Below are positions 1 to 7,184 of a stretch of DNA of 12,215 nucleotides, piece by piece. The position numbers were made by a program, and so were the translations under genes. The number at the start of each line of letters is the position of its first letter. Position 1 is the stretch's first letter. This stretch comes from DATDVD01 sp035290065. GTDB lineage: Bacteria > Pseudomonadota > Gammaproteobacteria > Coxiellales > Coxiellaceae. The DNA lies in contig DATDVD010000062.1 in the NCBI GenBank assembly GCA_035290065.1, forward strand, positions 1-12,215, in the 5' to 3' direction. The notes under the pieces are model-generated. The model was not told the DNA's origin. It saw nothing but the letters and a program-made list of their open reading frames with translations, and did no database searches.

Positions 1-1304
1 ATGCCACCGGAGGCCATTCCCGGATTGCCTGCCCGACAAACCGCTGGAACGGGACTATCGCTTTTAATTAAAGTACCCGCCCCTTTCAATACAATTACAC
101 CGCCAAATTGTGCTTGAATTTGACTCACCGCCTCAAACCGATTCTCTTGAATTTTTACATTGGTGGTTTTGAGTAATCGTGCCGCTTCTCCGGGATGAGG
201 CGTTAAAATGGCTGAGCTAAAATGCGGGCGATTTTCTTGTTGCGCCAATAAATTTAAGCTATCGGCGTCCAATACCATCGGTAAGTCAGTGGCCAGCACC
301 GCACTTAACAAACTTTGGCCCCACTCACCTTTTCCTAAACCAGGGCCTATCACCACCACGGTGACGATTTCTAATAAAGGTTTTAAGTCTTCTCCTTGAT
401 TCACTTCTCGACACATAATTTCGGGTCGACTGCTGATCACAATACTCACGTGTTCGGGACGAGTAGCTACAGTGACTAATCCCGCACCCACCCGCAAAGC
501 TGCTTCTGAAGCCATGCGAATAGAGCCCCCCATTCCATAATCTCCTCCAATCACTAACACATGACCAAAATCGCCTTTATGCGCATCCCGATGCCGCCTG
601 GGTAACCAATGTTTAACTTTTTTCCAGCTCAGTAGCTCCGCATTGGGTTGGATATCATTTAACAAAGCCTTGGGCACCCCTAAATCATCACACAACACTT
701 TGCCCGTACAAGCGGGCCCATAATGTGTGAAAAGGCCTTGTTTTAAGGCAATAAAAGTAACGGTGAGATCCGCATTAACGGCTACACCATAAATATCCCC
801 ACTGTCAGCATTTAAACCGGAAGGTATATCTAAGGACAAAATGGGAATATTTAAGTTATTAAGCGTGCTAATGGCCGATTGAAAAATACCCTCGGGATGG
901 CGCTTAAGACCTGTGCCAATCAATGCATCGACGACGACATCGGCCTCAATCTGATTGGCAGCCGTTAAAGGCGTCATTCGAACGCCCACATCTTGGCAGG
1001 CGCATAACGTTTCTCGGGCAACGCCTTTGGTGGCGGTCATATCATCAGCCAAATAAACGGTGACTTGCATGCCCTGCTCATAGGCAATGCGTGCTAGCAC
1101 AAAACCATCTCCTCCATTATTGCCTCGCCCACAAAATACGGCTAAACGCCGTGCTTCTGGCCACTCCACCAGCAAGGCGTTAAACGCGGCAGCACCGGCT
1201 TTTTCCATCAACATCCGTTCGGATTGTAGTCGACGATCAACCACCGCTTTTTCAATACGTTTGATGGCTTCAACCGTGTAAAGTTCCTCAGTGGAGATAA
1301 ACAT
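1..1304 (-). CDS. nnr: Bifunctional NAD(P)H-hydrate epimerase / ADP-dependent (S)-NAD(P)H-hydrate dehydratase (NnrE-NnrD), 3' end cut off
   Basis: Repairs NAD(P)H damaged by hydration: the N-terminal domain interconverts the R and S hydrates and the C-terminal ribokinase-like domain dehydrates the S form using ADP. Reading the minus strand from ATG at 1304 gives 434 open codons to the window edge. The epimerase half (about residues 1-220) shows GRGNNGGDG (59-67), DALIGTG (126-132) and DIPSGL (159-164). The dehydratase half shows HKGDFGHVLVIGG (242-254), GPGLG (320-324), LDADSLN (345-351), LTPHPGEAARL (367-377), LKGAGT (406-411) and GNPGMASGG (426-434), where the window stops. The E. coli homologue (YjeF/Nnr) is about 515 residues, so roughly 80 are missing. 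The start is supported by AGAAGG (1310-1315) six bases upstream. A tRNA gene lies 64 bases upstream on the same strand. Function is confident from the motifs; both domains look intact as far as they can be read. Confidence 0.95.
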   Translation of the reverse strand, partial: MFISTEELYTVEAIKRIEKAVVDRRLQSERMLMEKAGAAAFNALLVEWPEARRLAVFCGRGNNGGDGFVLARIAYEQGMQVTVYLADDMTATKGVARETLCACQDVGVRMTPLTAANQIEADVVVDALIGTGLKRHPEGIFQSAISTLNNLNIPILSLDIPSGLNADSGDIYGVAVNADLTVTFIALKQGLFTHYGPACTGKVLCDDLGVPKALLNDIQPNAELLSWKKVKHWLPRRHRDAHKGDFGHVLVIGGDYGMGGSIRMASEAALRVGAGLVTVATRPEHVSIVISSRPEIMCREVNQGEDLKPLLEIVTVVVIGPGLGKGEWGQSLLSAVLATDLPMVLDADSLNLLAQQENRPHFSSAILTPHPGEAARLLKTTNVKIQENRFEAVSQIQAQFGGVIVLKGAGTLIKSDSPVPAVCRAGNPGMASGG

Positions 1305-1368
1305 ACGTTCCTTCTGGAAAAAATGGTATTTTAACGGATATTTGCCGTGTCAGCTAGAAGACAGATTG

Positions 1369-1442
1369 CGCGCCGGGAGGGACTCGAACCCCCGACCATC
1401 TGGTTCGAAGCCAGATACTCTATCCAGCTGAGCTACCGGCGC
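1369..1442 (-). tRNA. tRNA-Arg (anticodon UCG)
   Basis: Folded by hand on the minus strand. The 7-bp acceptor stem GCGCCGG (1436-1442) pairs with CCGGCGC (1370-1376), with discriminator G at 1369. The D-arm GCTC/GAGT has one G-U pair, the anticodon stem is TCTGG/CCAGA around the loop CTTCGAA, the variable loop has five bases, and the T-arm is GGGGG-TTCGAGT-CCCTC. The loop places UCG at positions 34-36, which reads CGA arginine codons. Total length is 74 without CCA; the next bases are CAA, so CCA must be added post-transcriptionally. No intron or mismatch in the acceptor stem is seen. Confidence 0.95.
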
Positions 1443-1455
1443 ACATAGAGCAGAG

Positions 1456-1484
1456 AGACTATTGCAGCGATTGCGTTACGTCAA
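1456..1484 (-). promoter_or_regulatory. Candidate sigma-70 promoter for tRNA-Arg
   Basis: On the minus strand TTGACG (1479-1484) lies exactly 17 bases from TAGTCT (1456-1461), and the -10 ends 13 bases before the tRNA 5' end. The -35 matches five of six consensus bases and the -10 three of six. The -35 overlaps the stop codon (1481-1483) of the preceding orphan gene. Inferred from sequence only. Confidence 0.4.
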
Positions 1485-2749
1485 GGCCTAATCGAAGGAG
1501 GTAGATCAGCGCGGCGCTTGAGCATGATTTCTACTGTACCTAATGGTAAGAATAAATAATGGTCTACATACTCATCTTGCGGTACTCGTGCTCTCTCTAA
1601 CTCAAATACCTCTGGGGGTTTCCAGAGGGCCACCTGACTCCATTCGCCGATTTGGGCAGAATGTAAGGCATCCATCAATTGGGTATCGGAAAGTGCTTCA
1701 ACCCAGGCAGGCAGGCTGATTTTTAGCAGTGGCGGTTCGGGCTTGGGCGCAGGAAGTGTGGGGGGTTTGGGAGGAGCTGCCTCAGCGATCGAGCGTTCTT
1801 TTCTTCTCGATAGGGGTCTCAAAAAGCTAGGTACCCCTGTTCCCCGCCCACCGGCCGCAGCTGCTTGAGAAACGTCTGCCTCTTCTCGATCTTGATCTTC
1901 TTCCTCTTCTTCGTGTTTTTCTTCTTCTCTTCTTTCGCTTAATAGTGCATCCACCGGAGTAGGCGCTCTTATGGGCGCGGGGGCAGGTAAAGCCACTCCT
2001 CCACTTTCAGCCGCAGCAGCGGATGGAGCAAAACTGATATCCGCTTCTGTTTGCGCCCCTGTGCTGCCTGTTCCTGCATCGTCTGCAGGGGGTTCGACTC
2101 TTGACGCTGCTTTTTCTAATTCCGAAGCTAATTGAGCGGCACAGGTTTGCAAACGAAGGGGATTCAACATTCCACTTTTAAATGTTTCAAGAGTCCGTGT
2201 CATTAAAGCCTCAAAGTGAGGGGGAACAATCTCTTTTCCGGCGAGATACACTTGTATGGCAGCTTCAGAATCGGCTATTGCTGCTAAAAACCCATCCGCC
2301 TCTTCTAAAAAAAGCAAAATATTTTGTGCACTTCTAACAGCTTCAGGTGTATCCATTTCAGACAAATTGACATTTACAAAAAATAGCATCACTTCACCGG
2401 CATTAAAGTCTTGTCCTCTATAAGAAAACATAACACTTGGAATAACTCCTCTTGCCGGCGCAAAAGGCTTGAAACTAGCCCGTCGCTGCAAATCCATGAC
2501 TGCTGTCACGGCGTTGGCAGCTGCTTTAAAGGTAGGAGGAGAAGGATCCATGAAAGTCTCTCGCCTACGACTACTTCGACTCACTCTTCGCATAGAAAGA
2601 CGTTCAGCTGTCCATTGTAACAATTGAAACTCAATAGATTTATGCACTAAAGCAAAGGATGTTTTTGCTAAGAGTACTTCCCGATGTTCCCGAATCAGAC
2701 ATAATGCGAGATGCCTTTTAAGTATCTCTAATTCAACATCAGTGGGCAT
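1481..2749 (-). CDS. Orphan 422-residue protein with acidic/proline-rich low-complexity middle; function unknown
   Basis: I do not recognise a family. There is no signal peptide and no membrane segment, so it is probably cytoplasmic or delivered by a non-Sec route. An N-terminal part (about 1-215) looks globular and largely helical, with a basic Ser/Arg patch at 52-63 (RRVSRSSRRR within it). Residues 217-345 are low complexity: Ala/Pro/Gly/Ser tracts, an acidic run at 272-291 rich in Glu and Asp, then a Pro/Lys stretch at 326-341. A C-terminal globular piece (about 343-422) contains several tryptophans and ends in PPSIRP. The start is supported by AGAGGAG (2758-2764) eight bases upstream, and a TATAAT-bearing promoter candidate lies further up. 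It is monocistronic and divergent from the MFS gene. The two-domain layout with a disordered linker recalls secreted effectors of intracellular gammaproteobacteria, but no named effector domain or eukaryotic motif was identified. That idea is inference only. Confidence 0.8.
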   Translation of the reverse strand: MPTDVELEILKRHLALCLIREHREVLLAKTSFALVHKSIEFQLLQWTAERLSMRRVSRSSRRRETFMDPSPPTFKAAANAVTAVMDLQRRASFKPFAPARGVIPSVMFSYRGQDFNAGEVMLFFVNVNLSEMDTPEAVRSAQNILLFLEEADGFLAAIADSEAAIQVYLAGKEIVPPHFEALMTRTLETFKSGMLNPLRLQTCAAQLASELEKAASRVEPPADDAGTGSTGAQTEADISFAPSAAAAESGGVALPAPAPIRAPTPVDALLSERREEEKHEEEEEDQDREEADVSQAAAAGGRGTGVPSFLRPLSRRKERSIAEAAPPKPPTLPAPKPEPPLLKISLPAWVEALSDTQLMDALHSAQIGEWSQVALWKPPEVFELERARVPQDEYVDHYLFLPLGTVEIMLKRRADLPPSIRP

Positions 2750-2802
2750 GGCTTGTTCTCCTCTTACATCCTTAACGACAGGGCATTAAAAACCCTACAC
2801 GT

Positions 2803-2819
2803 AAGGAGCCAGTATGTAA
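2803..2819 (+). promoter_or_regulatory. Strong Shine-Dalgarno followed by an AUG-UAA start-stop
   Basis: AAGGAG (2803-2808) is followed after five bases by ATG (2814-2816) and immediately by TAA (2817-2819). This is the best ribosome-binding site upstream of the MFS gene, yet it opens a one-codon frame that is out of phase with the transporter, whose own start at 2870 has no evident Shine-Dalgarno. It could be a minimal upstream ORF acting on the leader, or chance. Whether this stretch is transcribed in the plus direction is not shown. Confidence 0.3.
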
Positions 2820-2836
2820 ATTTCTTTTGTAGGTGG

Positions 2837-2865
2837 ATTATAGCGAAAAATGGACTATGCTTAAA
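2837..2865 (-). promoter_or_regulatory. Candidate promoter of the orphan 422-residue gene
   Basis: The minus strand carries a perfect TATAAT (2837-2842) with TTTAAG (2860-2865) 17 bases upstream; the -35 matches only three of six. It would give a leader of about 80 bases before ATG at 2749. It lies just upstream of the divergent MFS start at 2870, so the two genes share one short control region. Confidence 0.4.
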
Positions 2866-2869
2866 TCAT

Positions 2870-4279
2870 ATGGATGGTATTCCCGCCCCAATTAAACGCA
2901 TTATTATCATGATCCTGTCCTGCGGTGTTTTTATGGAATCCGTGGACTCTACTGTGATTACCGTTGCAATCCCTAAAATGGCCCTTTCGTTAGGCGATAC
3001 GCCCTTGAATATGAAAGTGGCTTTAACCAGTTATTTATTAAGCCTGGCGATTTTTATCCCTATAAGCTCGTGGTTTGCCGAAAAAATGGGGACTCAGCAA
3101 GTCTTTAAGATGGCTATGCTTATTTTTACGCTAGGTTCTTTTCTGTGTGGAATTTCCAACAGCCTCCATACCCTTGTACCCGCCCGTATTTTACAGGGTT
3201 TAGGGGGGGCTTTTATGATGCCGGTGGGTCGACTGATTTTAGTACGTGTGTTTGAAAAAAGAGAGCTGATCCAAGCCATGATGACCATCAGCGTCATTTC
3301 GTCGATAGGTTTCGCCTTAGGACCGATGATAGGTGGTGTTCTCACCACCTTCATCAATTGGCGTTGGATTTTTTTTATTAATATCCCTTTTGGTTTATTA
3401 GGAGCTTATCTCACCCAACATTATTTTTACAATTACCGCGCCAGTCGTTTACGTCCGTTTGATACAGTGGGATTTTTACTGTTTGGCTTTGGATTAACCA
3501 TCATTATGTATACTTTTGATACAGTAGGTGAGCGTTTTCTTTCACTTAACGAGCAAATTTCATTATTTTTTGTCGGAGTTCTATTGCTCGGCATTTATTT
3601 TATCCATGCACAACAAATTCGTTATCCTCTTTTAGATTTACATCTATTTAAATTACGAACGTTTTTAGTCGCTTTTTTAGGCAATATTGTATCGCGCGTA
3701 GCCACGGGCGGAATGGTATTCATGATGCCCTTGTTTCTGCAATTATGCTTTAATCAAACACCCCTAGTGTCAGGCCTTTATCTGGTTTGCATTGCGACAG
3801 GGATGATTGCCATAAAACCTGCGGTAGATCGAATTCTAAAACGATGGGGTTATCGCAATACATTGCGCATAAATATGGTTCTGATTGGAATTATTATTTT
3901 TACGTTTACACAAATATCTGCCCCTCTTAATCCTTGGCAACTCGGAATCAGTTTATTCGTCTATGGAATGGCGCTTTCTATACAATATCCCGCAATTAAT
4001 TCATTGTATTTTGCTAATTTAAGCGAGAAGCGATTCGGTGATGCCTCTGCGATTACCAACATCACTCAGCAACTTTTTACCAGTATTGGCATTGGGTTAA
4101 GTGCTATTTTATTAATGATATTTGCTAAATCCATTTTTTACGTTCATCAATTATTAACGCCTCTTATTTTTCACCGTACTTTTATCATCATGTCGCTAAT
4201 AGCCATCTTTGGGAGCGTTGTATTTTGGGGCCTCAATGAAAAAGATGGCCGAGAGCTAAGCGGTCACCAAACTGCCTAA
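2870..4279 (+). CDS. MFS drug efflux transporter, DHA2 family (MdtD-like)
   Basis: An inner-membrane proton-coupled exporter of the 14-helix DHA2/EmrB-QacA group. From ATG at 2870 the protein has 469 residues, close to E. coli MdtD (about 470). Seen in order: the first-helix motif FMESVDSTVITVAIP (21-35, Asp26), a degenerate motif A (WFAEKMG) after helix 2, motif B RILQGLGGAFMMPVGR, and motif C GPMIGG followed by WRWIFFINIPFG, all typical of DHA2 proteins. The open frame extends back to a TTG at 2753, but those 39 residues have no hydrophobic or conserved character. The 2870 start leaves the usual about 20 residues before helix 1, so it is preferred despite lacking a clear Shine-Dalgarno. Substrate is unknown; homologues export drugs or metabolites such as citrate-iron chelates. 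No membrane-fusion partner lies alongside. Confidence 0.9.
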   Translation: MDGIPAPIKRIIIMILSCGVFMESVDSTVITVAIPKMALSLGDTPLNMKVALTSYLLSLAIFIPISSWFAEKMGTQQVFKMAMLIFTLGSFLCGISNSLHTLVPARILQGLGGAFMMPVGRLILVRVFEKRELIQAMMTISVISSIGFALGPMIGGVLTTFINWRWIFFINIPFGLLGAYLTQHYFYNYRASRLRPFDTVGFLLFGFGLTIIMYTFDTVGERFLSLNEQISLFFVGVLLLGIYFIHAQQIRYPLLDLHLFKLRTFLVAFLGNIVSRVATGGMVFMMPLFLQLCFNQTPLVSGLYLVCIATGMIAIKPAVDRILKRWGYRNTLRINMVLIGIIIFTFTQISAPLNPWQLGISLFVYGMALSIQYPAINSLYFANLSEKRFGDASAITNITQQLFTSIGIGLSAILLMIFAKSIFYVHQLLTPLIFHRTFIIMSLIAIFGSVVFWGLNEKDGRELSGHQTA

Positions 4280-4306
4280 AATCCGCTTTGTCCATCTAGT
4301 AATCCA

Positions 4307-4334
4307 GAAGAAATTACATTAATATTCTTCTTTT
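4307..4334 (+). terminator. Weak AT-rich inverted repeat with T run between the MFS gene and the next operon
   Basis: GAAGAA (4307-4312) pairs with TTCTTC (4325-4330), with further imperfect pairing (ATTA/TAAT) inside, followed by TTTT (4331-4334). It sits 27 bases after the MFS stop and 19 bases before the next start codon. The stem is poor in GC, so it may be a weak terminator, an operator or chance. Confidence 0.25.
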
Positions 4335-4353
4335 ATTAAAGGATTATAGAGTT

Positions 4354-5646
4354 ATGTTTCTGTTAGCCCGCCATAAGAGTCACGCAGAATTCATTAAAGT
4401 CACGACATTTTTGTTATTGGCTGTTGGGGTTATTAGCCTACTATGGATCGGCCCTATTATGGTTAACCCCGATTCTACGCAATTTCTTCAAGGCTCTCCC
4501 ATTCGTTCGCCTATTTATAGCCTCCTGTTAAAAGGATATCAGTATTTTTTTCATAATAATTTCTATCCTTTGATTGGATTTCAAATTCTGTTAGGCATGG
4601 GATCAGTGTGGTATTTTTCGTCTCAAGTACAACGCCTTTATCATCTTAATGATGGGCTATGGTTTTTGATATTGCTTATTATGTTGTCGCCGTATGTGTA
4701 TGGTGATTATAAATTTGGCAATCGAATTTTAAGTGAGGCCATTTGCTATCCTATGTATTTAATAGCTATCGTGCAACTAATTAAAGGGTTATCACAACAT
4801 ACATGGCGGCCGTTGTTAAATTTTTCAGTATTAACGTTTCTGCTTATTCTCATTCGCAAACAATTTATTTTTATTTATCCGGTTTTTATTGCTGCTGTTA
4901 TTTACGTTTGGGCATATTTTTATACTTCTCCCATTAAATATAAATTCACTGCGGCTTTTATAGGGGTTTTTTTGTTAACAGGGCTTCTTGAAAAAACCTA
5001 TGCGTATGTTCAATTCAATCATTTCTCAAGCCAACCTACCTCTGGCTTTGATCTTGTTATTCCACTTCTTTATCTTTCCACGCCAGAGGATGCCGAGAAA
5101 ATTAAGGATCCCAACCTACGTGTTATTTTTAGCGAAATTATGGCGCTTAATCATCATCACCAAGATACACTTCAAGACTCCAAACAAATTCGAGTGGCCC
5201 ATTATTACTTTCATTATATGAGCATTTATAATGAAATTATGTGGCATAATCTCCTGTCAGTTTTAGAAAAAAAGGGGGTTACAAATTGGTACGATATTAA
5301 CCCTATCGCCTTAAAGCTAGCTTTAAACCTGCTTGCGATACACCCTATAGCTTATGCAAAATTATTTTTGTACGGGCTTCAATATAAACTAGGGGGTTAC
5401 TACATGGCAGGGCTACTTTTTTTTGCCTGGGGTGTTTCGTTTATTTATCACTTAAAAAACAGAGATCCCCTAACTTTAGCTGTATGCCTAACCCTTGCTT
5501 TAGCTTTTTCAAATAATGGTCTAATTGCCATGGTAGAGCCTTTTATTCGACGATACACTTCTTATACCGAAACTATGCAAACTGTGTTTTTAATCATTTT
5601 AATATTCTTAGCAATGAAAAATTCAAATAAAATTGTTCCATCATGA
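4354..5646 (+). CDS. Multi-spanning membrane protein, GT-C-type glycosyltransferase-like
   Basis: A 430-residue polytopic membrane protein with roughly ten hydrophobic segments (about 16-36, 71-90, 101-117, 130-146, 157-190, 199-213, 328-345, 350-370, 374-390, 408-423) and a polar loop of about 100 residues (220-325). After the first segment comes NPDSTQFLQG (38-47) then SPIRSPIYSLLL, and RILSEA (124-129) before the fourth segment. An acidic residue in the first external loop (here Asp40), a second Ser-Glu site, and a late Arg-Tyr before the last helix are arrangements found in GT-C glycosyltransferases that use polyprenyl-phosphate sugars (ArnT/PMT-like). Family membership is therefore inferred from layout, not strong identity. 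The start is preceded by AAGGA at a 10-base spacing. The stop overlaps the next ATG (ATGA, 5643-5646), so translation is probably coupled to the oxidoreductase. An alternative is an uncharacterised polymer ligase or flippase-like protein. Confidence 0.8.
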   Translation: MFLLARHKSHAEFIKVTTFLLLAVGVISLLWIGPIMVNPDSTQFLQGSPIRSPIYSLLLKGYQYFFHNNFYPLIGFQILLGMGSVWYFSSQVQRLYHLNDGLWFLILLIMLSPYVYGDYKFGNRILSEAICYPMYLIAIVQLIKGLSQHTWRPLLNFSVLTFLLILIRKQFIFIYPVFIAAVIYVWAYFYTSPIKYKFTAAFIGVFLLTGLLEKTYAYVQFNHFSSQPTSGFDLVIPLLYLSTPEDAEKIKDPNLRVIFSEIMALNHHHQDTLQDSKQIRVAHYYFHYMSIYNEIMWHNLLSVLEKKGVTNWYDINPIALKLALNLLAIHPIAYAKLFLYGLQYKLGGYYMAGLLFFAWGVSFIYHLKNRDPLTLAVCLTLALAFSNNGLIAMVEPFIRRYTSYTETMQTVFLIILIFLAMKNSNKIVPS

Positions 5647-7184
5647 AAGACGAAGTCATTGTGGTAGGCTCAGGCCCGTCGGGTACACATTGTGCCTTAG
5701 CGCTTCTTAGACGAGGGATATCGGTATTAATGATTGATCCTGGTTTAATGCTAGAACCTGAGAAACAAAATTATCTAGCAGGTTTATTGCCCACTGATGT
5801 TAACAACCAAATTTTACTGAAAAAACTGTACCGTTCTCTAAAAACCAATAAAAAAATTCCCAAACTAAGTTTTGGGTCAGATTTTGCTTACCGCTCTGCA
5901 GATACTTCCTTAACCATTCATGAAAAAAAAGTTTCCTGTCTTTTTTCCAATGCGCAAGCGGGGCTAAGCAATGTATGGGGAGCGACATTACTCCCCTATC
6001 ATGCTAACGATATAAATGACTGGCCATTTTCTGAGAATTTTTTAGCCAATTATTATCCTAGAATCATTGAAAATGTTTCTTTATTGGCGGAAGAAGATGC
6101 GCTAGCAAAAATTTTCCCTTTATTTTCCTCTCAATTTTTTCGACCTACTGTTAGCCAGCAGGCCCAGTATATTTTAGCCACCACTACTCAACGGAGCATA
6201 GAGTTAGAAAATCACCACATATGGGTGGGAAAATCAAGGTTGGCCATGAAAGCTTCTTCTTGTATTCACTGTGGACAGTGCTTAAAAGGATGCCCCTTAG
6301 ATTTAATTTATTCTTCTAAACAAACCCTTCAATTACTTCACACGCACAAAAATTTTCGGTATGAATCAGGTTGGTTTGTCAATAAAATTAAAGAGAATAA
6401 ACAGGCTGTTCATTTGGACTGTTATAATACTTACCTTCATGAAAAACGCTCATTTCACGGATCAAAAGTATTTTTGGCAACAGGCCCATTAATGACAGCT
6501 AAACTTATTTTAAATTCCTTTCCCTCTTTCAATAATTCATTAATACTTAAAGATTCACAGCACTTTATAATACCAGCTTTATTAAAAACAAGGGTTAAAA
6601 ATACAACAAATGAACGAGTTTTTACACTGTCCCAATTATTTTTAGAAATAATGAATCCAATGATTTCAAACTATTCTAGCCATTTGCAAATTTATACGTA
6701 TTCAGATCTTTATGAAAAGAAACTTAAGTTCTTAAAAGCCTTTCCTCCTATTTTAAAGAATATTCTGTTAGATCGATTGATTGTAATTCAAGGCTATTTG
6801 CATTCGAAAGATTCTTCCTCTATACATGTAAAATATCATTCGGAAAAAAATCATTTGAATTTATCGTCTATTGCTCAAGAAAGAACTTTACCCATAATAA
6901 AAAAAATCCTTCATCTATTGCGTATGGAAAGTGAAAAACTAGGTTTCAATGTGCTGCCCTATTTGACTAAAATTTCGAAGCCCGGCGTTGGGAATCATTT
7001 AGGAGGCAGCTTTCCTATGTCTAATTCTGCAAAACCTGGCACTACGGATTTAAATGGCTTATTATCGGGAACAGAGAGAGTGCACGTAGTAGATTCCAGT
7101 GTTTTTCCTTCTTTACCAGCACAATCACCCACTCTCAGTATCATGGCTAATGCTTACCGAATTGGAACAGAATGCTCAATATGA
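5643..7184 (+). CDS. GMC-type FAD oxidoreductase with an inserted ferredoxin-like [4Fe-4S] motif
   Basis: A 513-residue flavoprotein expected to oxidise an alcohol (probably on a sugar or lipid-linked substrate) in the cytoplasm or at the membrane face. The N-terminal Rossmann motif VVGSGPSG (7-14), with Asp32 ending the second strand, binds FAD. GLSNVWG (107-113) matches the flavin-proximal region of GMC proteins. NHLGGSFPM (His452) and the closing VVDSSVFPSLPAQSPTLSIMA match the GMC C-terminal signature, with His452 as the candidate catalytic base; the usual second His/Asn position reads Ser in AQSPT. Unusually, residues 207-217 read C-IH-C-GQ-C-LKG-C followed by Pro218, an exact CxxCxxCxxxCP ferredoxin pattern for one [4Fe-4S] cluster. 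This suggests electrons leave by a one-electron carrier rather than to oxygen. There is no signal peptide and no Shine-Dalgarno; the ATGA overlaps at both ends indicate coupled translation with both neighbours. Substrate unknown. Confidence 0.88.
   Translation: MKDEVIVVGSGPSGTHCALALLRRGISVLMIDPGLMLEPEKQNYLAGLLPTDVNNQILLKKLYRSLKTNKKIPKLSFGSDFAYRSADTSLTIHEKKVSCLFSNAQAGLSNVWGATLLPYHANDINDWPFSENFLANYYPRIIENVSLLAEEDALAKIFPLFSSQFFRPTVSQQAQYILATTTQRSIELENHHIWVGKSRLAMKASSCIHCGQCLKGCPLDLIYSSKQTLQLLHTHKNFRYESGWFVNKIKENKQAVHLDCYNTYLHEKRSFHGSKVFLATGPLMTAKLILNSFPSFNNSLILKDSQHFIIPALLKTRVKNTTNERVFTLSQLFLEIMNPMISNYSSHLQIYTYSDLYEKKLKFLKAFPPILKNILLDRLIVIQGYLHSKDSSSIHVKYHSEKNHLNLSSIAQERTLPIIKKILHLLRMESEKLGFNVLPYLTKISKPGVGNHLGGSFPMSNSAKPGTTDLNGLLSGTERVHVVDSSVFPSLPAQSPTLSIMANAYRIGTECSI

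Noticed and set aside
1305..1368. Separate promoter or terminator between tRNA and nnr
   Set aside because: Only weak boxes (a CTGACA and a TAAAAT 14 bases apart) and no stable hairpin with a T run were found.
2753..2869. N-terminal extension of the MFS protein from a TTG codon
   Set aside because: The 39 extra residues lack hydrophobic or family character, and ATG at 2870 gives the usual distance to the first helix.
3094..3357. Antisense open frame inside the MFS gene
   Set aside because: It has no family motifs and lies entirely within a well-supported coding region, so it is a shadow frame.
7172..7180. Earlier ATG for the small SDR
   Set aside because: ATG at 7181 makes an ATGA overlap identical to the upstream junction and a more typical N-terminus before the Rossmann motif.
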